Source of the DNA: Epiperipatus broadwayi
Taxonomy: Eukaryota; Onychophora; Udeonychophora; Euonychophora; Peripatidae
Assembly (NCBI GenBank): GCA_028023455.1
Contig: JAQFVV010006544.1
Coordinates: 312,001-376,000, forward strand
DNA: 64,000 bases
Direction of reading: 5' to 3'
Shown here: one piece after another, positions 59,297 to 64,000 of the stretch
Layout: the number at the start of each line of letters is the position of its first letter
How positions within the stretch are numbered: position 1 is the stretch's first letter
Made by a program: the position numbers and the translations under genes
Notes under the pieces: model-generated
What the model was told of the DNA's origin: nothing
The model's input: the letters and a program-made list of their open reading frames with translations, nothing else
Databases searched by the model: none

Positions 59297-62200
59297 TTGA
59301 TTCCTCTTGGAGGCCTTAAAGGAACAGAGCAGGGCAAATTCCTAATGTCCACTCCATACGTTCTTGTCGTTGCAGCTGTTATTACTATGTGATTATTCAT
59401 ATAGTATACGAACATGGATGGGCTGCTCACCAACATGCATTAGCCAGCATGGTGAGTTTATTGGCTTTTTACCTCTGAGTTTAAGATCAAGAAACACCGT
59501 GGTCTTTCTTCTCAGTGCCTGATAAGGCAGAATGAATGTTTATGTAAATGATAAATATTTTTCCAATACATATATACAATTATGACAGACAAAAATAAAG
59601 CATGGCCCTTATTCCCAGGAGGCTGTAAAGTCACCAACCAAGGCAGCGGTTGGTGGCCGAAGGCGGAGGGTGCTAAGAATCCCCTGATTGCGGACCCAGG
59701 CTGCCATTTGATGACGACTTTTTATTTAGGTACTTACAACTGCAGATCACTTTCAAGTGAAGGAAGATTGCAAGAATTAGAAGAACTGTCTTATATTAAA
59801 TGGGACATTATTGGACTTTGTGAAGTTAGAAGAAAAGGAGAAGAAACAATTGATTTAAAAAGTGGACATATACTCTATTATAAAGGCACACATGTTGGAA
59901 ATACAAGTGGAGTAGGATTCATTATAAATAAAAAGTGGAAGAACAATATTGTGGAGATTGATGGTGTATCGGACAGTGGCAAGATTAGTTATACAACTTA
60001 ATAGCAGATACCAAATGCATATAATTCAGGTTTATGCCCCAACAAGTTCTCACAGTGATGAAGTAGTAGAAGATTTTTATATGGATGTACAAAAGGCTTT
60101 TGATCAGAGTAAACAACATTTTAAAATTGTTATGGGAGACTTTAATGCTAGAATTGGTAGACAAATGAAAGATGAAATTGCTGTAGGTAATTTTGGTTAT
60201 GGTAATAGAAATGAGAGAGGACATAGACTTGTGGAGTTTGCAGAAAAAGAAAAACTTTATATTATGAATTTATTTTTTGAGAAAAATGTTAAAAGGAAAT
60301 GGACATGGAAGCATCCAAATGAAGGTACAGCAGAATTGGATTATATTTTGACTAACAGAAAATACATATTTCAAGATTGTAATGTTCTTAATAAATTTAA
60401 CACAGGAAGTGATCATTGATTAGTAAGGTGTAAGTTACGTGTTAAGGTAAAACTAGAGAGACAAAAATTATTAAGAAAAACAATATTTACAGTTGATATT
60501 CCTAATCTTCGGAAACATTCTAATGAATTTAAATTAGAACTTACAAATAGGTTTCAAGTGTTAGGAGATTTTGAACATGATACAGATTTGAATGAAATTA
60601 ATATGAAAATAACTGATACACTTTTAAAAACTGCAACAAACATAGCTGGTAGAAAAAAGCAGCAATTGACTAATAAAATTTCTACTGAGACTAGAGAATT
60701 TTTGAAGAAAATAAGGAATATGAAGATATACAAAAATGATGTATTAAAAAGAATTGAATATCTCGAATTTTGTAAAATGGTACGGAAAAGAGTTGGAAAT
60801 GATATAAGAAAGTATAACTGTGAAATAACAAGGAAAGTTGTAGAAGAAAATAAAAGTCTCAAAAATGTTAAACAACATTTTGGTATTGGTAGGAAATTTA
60901 TATCTGCAATAAGAAAAAAAGATGGAATTATTACTAAAAAGAGAGATGACATCATGAAATTGGTAGAAGATTTTTATCAAGAATTATATAGTAATAAAGA
61001 ACAAGTACCTCCTATATCTATTACATCTTCTGAATTGCCCAGAATTTTAAATGAAGAAGTGAGACATGCAATTAAGTGTATGAAGAAAGGAAAGGCTCCA
61101 GGAAATTATGGAATTATAATTGATATATTAAAAGAAGCAGGTGAAGAAATAGAAACAATTTTAGCAAAGTTATATATCAAATGTCTAAATGATAAAGATG
61201 TACCGGAAGATTGGGAGAATGCAGTAATAATATTAATATTTAAAAAAGGTGATAACGAAGATATTAGAAATTACAGACCTATCAGCCTTTTATCAGTTTT
61301 ATATAAAATTTTTACCAAGATAATTACAACTCGTCTACAGAGAACTTTGAATTTCCACCAACCAAGAGAACAAGCTGGATTTAAAAGTGGTTTTAGTACA
61401 ATAGATCATATCCAGGTATTGAAAGAAGTCATAGAAAGGACAAACGAATATGAGTTGTCATTATGTTTTGGATTTGTAGATTATGAAAAGGCATTCGATT
61501 CTATACACGTTTCTTCAGTGATTAAAGCATTGGATCATCAAGGTACAGATCTAGGATATTGTCATATTTTAAAGAATATTTATAAAAAATCAACAGCAAC
61601 AATTAGATTACATAATGATACTGGAAAAATCAACATTGAGAAAAGTGTAAGACAAGGTGACTCCATATCTCCAAAACTCTTTACAGCAGTGCTGCAAGAA
61701 GTATTTTGTGGATTAAAATGGGAAACTAAAGGAGTGAAAGTAAATGGAGAGTATTTAAGTCATTTAGATTTCGCAGATGATGTAGTTGTTTTTGCAAATA
61801 ATGCTTCAGAGCTGCAGGAAATGTTGCAGGAGTTAGCAGATGAAAGTAGAAAAGTAGGACTAAAGATAAATGTTAAAAAGACTAAAGTAATGTTTACTCG
61901 ATTTGCTCAAAATATGAAAATAAGGATTGATTATGAAGAATTAGAAGAAGTTAACAGTTACAAATACCTTGGTCAGATTATTAATACAGATGGAAACATA
62001 ATGGAGGAAATTAATCATAGAATTAAACTTGGTTGGAGTGCTTTTGGTAGAAATAACTTGATACTAAAAGGAAATATGCCTATGTGTTTGAAAAGGATGG
62101 TTTTTAACGTGTTTTACCAGTTCTTACTTATGGATCTGAGACTTGGACACTTAATAGAAGAGCAATACAGAGACTTCAGACAACTCAAAGGAGTATGAAG

Positions 62201-62543
62201 AGATATATGTTGGGAGTAACAAGAAGAGATCGAAAACGCAATGAATGGGTAAGACAACAAACAGGTGTTACTGATCTTATTGAAAAAGTTAAAAGATTGA
62301 AATGGAGTTGGGCTGGACATATTGCTAGAAGAGATGATAATAGATGGACAATTGAAATTTTAAACTGGATTCCAAGAGATTGTAAAAGACCCAGAAAGAG
62401 ACCACATGTGAGATGGATGGATGAAATAAGAAAATATGCAGGGGTGTTGTGGAGAAGAGAAGCTAAAGATCGGAGAAGATGGATTAAACTTGGAGAGACC
62501 TTCATCCTGCAGTGGATTGATAATGGTTGATGATGATGATGAT
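59297..62543 (+). mobile_element. RTE-like non-LTR retrotransposon, near full-length copy R3
   Basis: Starts in the 5' UTR at CTTTGATTCCTCTTGGAGG (about 40 bp shorter than R2) and ends after TGATGATGATGATGA at 62543. The length is about 3.25 kb. The target duplication is not clear. It lies in the presumed ubiquilin intron 1 in the gene's orientation. Confidence 0.88.
59582..62530 (+). pseudogene. RTE endonuclease/reverse transcriptase, two frameshifts and one stop
   Basis: About 980 codons from MTDKNKAWPLFPGG. The APE-type endonuclease occupies roughly the first 300 residues (LGTYNCRSLS, GLCEVRRKGEE, VYAPTSS, MGDFNARIG, GSDH). A frameshift lies near 59975-60000 and a TGA at 60417, just after GSDH. 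The reverse transcriptase follows (YRPISLLSVLYKIF, EQAGFKSGFS, DYEKAFDS, RQGDSISPKLF, catalytic FADD near 61770, KTKVMFTRF, YKYLGQIIN). A small deletion near 62108 shifts the frame before the C-terminus (WAGHIARRDD, RWMDEIRK, FILQWIDNG). Other copies carry different lesions, so each is independently dead. The element type needs no ORF1, as usual for RTE. Confidence 0.92.
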
Positions 62544-64000
62544 TTATTATTTAATTGTTTTAAGAAAATATAAAATGTTTATCCAATAGAGATGGCCACA
62601 TATTACATATTGGGGTAATATAGTAAAATCATTAATATGAGAAAACTAGGAAACCAGAAAGTCATATTAATTCATATTACATCTGTACAATGAACAGGAA
62701 GTATAATGAGACAAAATAAGTAACTGGCATAAATAGACTAGTGGAATATGATTTAATATCAACAACATTGAAAGCTCAATAATTTTTTTTATTATTCTTT
62801 TGTATTAGTTTTTTAATTAATATAAAACATTTTAGAGTTGCATCATTTATATAATAAAATTTTAACAATATATTTGTGAGGATTCCTTAAATAACTATTT
62901 AATCAAGAATTGCTGTGCACTATATGACAAAATATAATGGTAGAATATTGAACAATAATGATATTTGAGATGGTATGATGACCAGAACTAGATCAAAAAA
63001 GTATAACTCTTAAGATGATTTTCTTTTTCCTGAAATCTATTCTTGTATTTGAAGTATAATAGCATTAAAAAGTTTTCATATATATGCTATTCTGTATATA
63101 ATATTTAATAAAATTATATCAAGTTTATTGCTAAGATATATAGATTATTAAATAAATGTTTCATAAGAAACAGGCATACTAAAAATTATCTTTTGTTTAC
63201 CGTTTAATGCTCATTTATTTTTGTTTCTCATATGTCATTAATAGGACATCTTATCATTGGTTATTATCCTTGGTAATATTAGCTTGAACACTTAGAATAT
63301 GTTTAATTATTATTTTCATTATTATTACTTTAATGTGAAAGCAAATTAGGCACCTATAATTTGATACTTACAAATGCTTGGATAAAGTTTTTTAATTTCT
63401 TCATAAATAATTTGATATTCCCTAGAAATCTCACAATAAAATGAAATAAATATTTTAATATGCTTCTAATTTTCCTTCTTTTTAAATTAACTTTATCCTC
63501 AGATGAGAATGTATTAATACATAGTTCTATATATTATCACCACAATCCAATTAAGCCTTTTTAATGAGTTTTTTTCTGTTTATAGTTTTAGTAGGAAATT
63601 TGACTTGCTCAACATGAACAGCACCCTATTTATCATAATTTTTACAACTTCTAAAGTAGTCACATTTGTAAGATTGAACTTTTTTCTAGTCAGAGATGCC
63701 TTGCATGTATATGAGGTTTTCACTCTAGTTTGTTATGGAAGATGAAACAAATAATAATAAATGTTTTTCCATGGGATCCAAATTTTTTACAAGTGTTTAA
63801 TTAGTTTTAACTTAACTGCAAAAAGTTAACTAAATGTTCTTTATACCAATAAAAGCACTATTCATTTAATTTTGTGCCTTTTTTTGCTCTGGATTAAAAC
63901 AATGGTATTCATAGAATAAGGTGGGCTACATTTGATGTTATTGATTAGGAAGACGTAACATTAGTGAAAATATTGAATTAATCATTATAAATAGTGTAAT
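62544..64000. other. No assigned gene; one candidate small exon
   Basis: AT-rich sequence. On the minus strand near 63430-63373 a stretch reading ISREYQIIYEEIKKLYPSI ends at a consensus donor GTAAGTAT (63372-63365). No protein family was recognised, and the acceptor side (TTTTATTGTGAG) is weak. Confidence 0.35.

Noticed and set aside
63600-63720. Minus-strand open stretch TSYTCKASLTRKKFNL resembling a zinc finger
   Set aside because: The histidines of a C2H2 finger are missing and no splice context exists.
1-64000. CRISPR arrays, prophage, operons or bacterial terminators
   Set aside because: The window is eukaryotic; no direct-repeat/spacer array or bacterial gene organisation is present.

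Overview
This is a piece of an AT-rich, intron-bearing animal nuclear genome. Two single-copy metazoan genes can be recognised from exons. On the minus strand are the first two coding exons of the mitochondrial DNA polymerase gamma catalytic subunit (POLG), at 27945-27398 and 7377-7185, separated by a 20-kb intron. On the plus strand is the first coding exon of a ubiquilin (49394-49495). No bacterial, viral or organellar gene set is present. The species cannot be fixed from the sequence. Gene structure, RTE and Penelope-like elements (PLEs) and tRNA-derived SINEs fit an AT-rich invertebrate.

The rest is mostly transposable elements of different ages. (1) RTE-like non-LTR retrotransposons with one ORF (endonuclease + reverse transcriptase, about 980 codons) and a (TGA)n tail: nearly complete copies at 17261-20521 (-) and 59297-62543 (+), a 5'-truncated copy with one internal stop at 8103-10479 (-), an old copy at 41524-44330 (-), and several fragments. 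One fragment (45225-46600) has an inverted 5' part and a later foldback insertion. (2) PLE remnants: GIY-YIG endonuclease-like fragments at 15180-16165, 29940-30280 and 58985-59143, plus foldback PLE ends at 25255-25800 and 26332-26717. (3) Ty3/gypsy gag, RNase H and integrase fragments at 23850-26010. (4) tRNA-derived SINEs, including one with a 9-bp target-site duplication (29391-29495).

The most interesting content is a dispersed family of hairpin-shaped insertions (101-266, 6100-6495, 36706-37989, 48125-48435, 50851-50916, 57494-57782, 58280-58661, with remnants at 4508-4615 and 15254-15283). They share ends (AAAACAGGCAAAACTC on one side, GATCATGTGATGTTTA on the other), and six copies have 11-14 bp target-site duplications. 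Inside the larger ones lies a 42-nt motif that folds as a type I hammerhead ribozyme: CTGANGA core, stem II with a compensatory change, GAAA, cleavage triplet GTC or GTT, and a closing stem I. Eight copies of the motif occur here. In the 1284-bp composite element two same-strand motifs are 444 bp apart, as expected for a tandem retrozyme or PLE pseudo-LTR unit; a third faces them.

Layout: 1-7000 hairpin elements, an old RT fragment and a CpG-rich SINE; 7185-27945 POLG exons 2 and 1 and the intron between them, holding two same-strand RTE copies, a PLE and Ty3 remnants; 28000-49300 intergenic DNA full of element remnants; 49394 to the end, ubiquilin exon 1 and downstream sequence, probably its first intron, with three hammerhead-family elements, a PLE fragment and a same-strand RTE. 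The genes do not form a pathway; what links the elements is retroposition.
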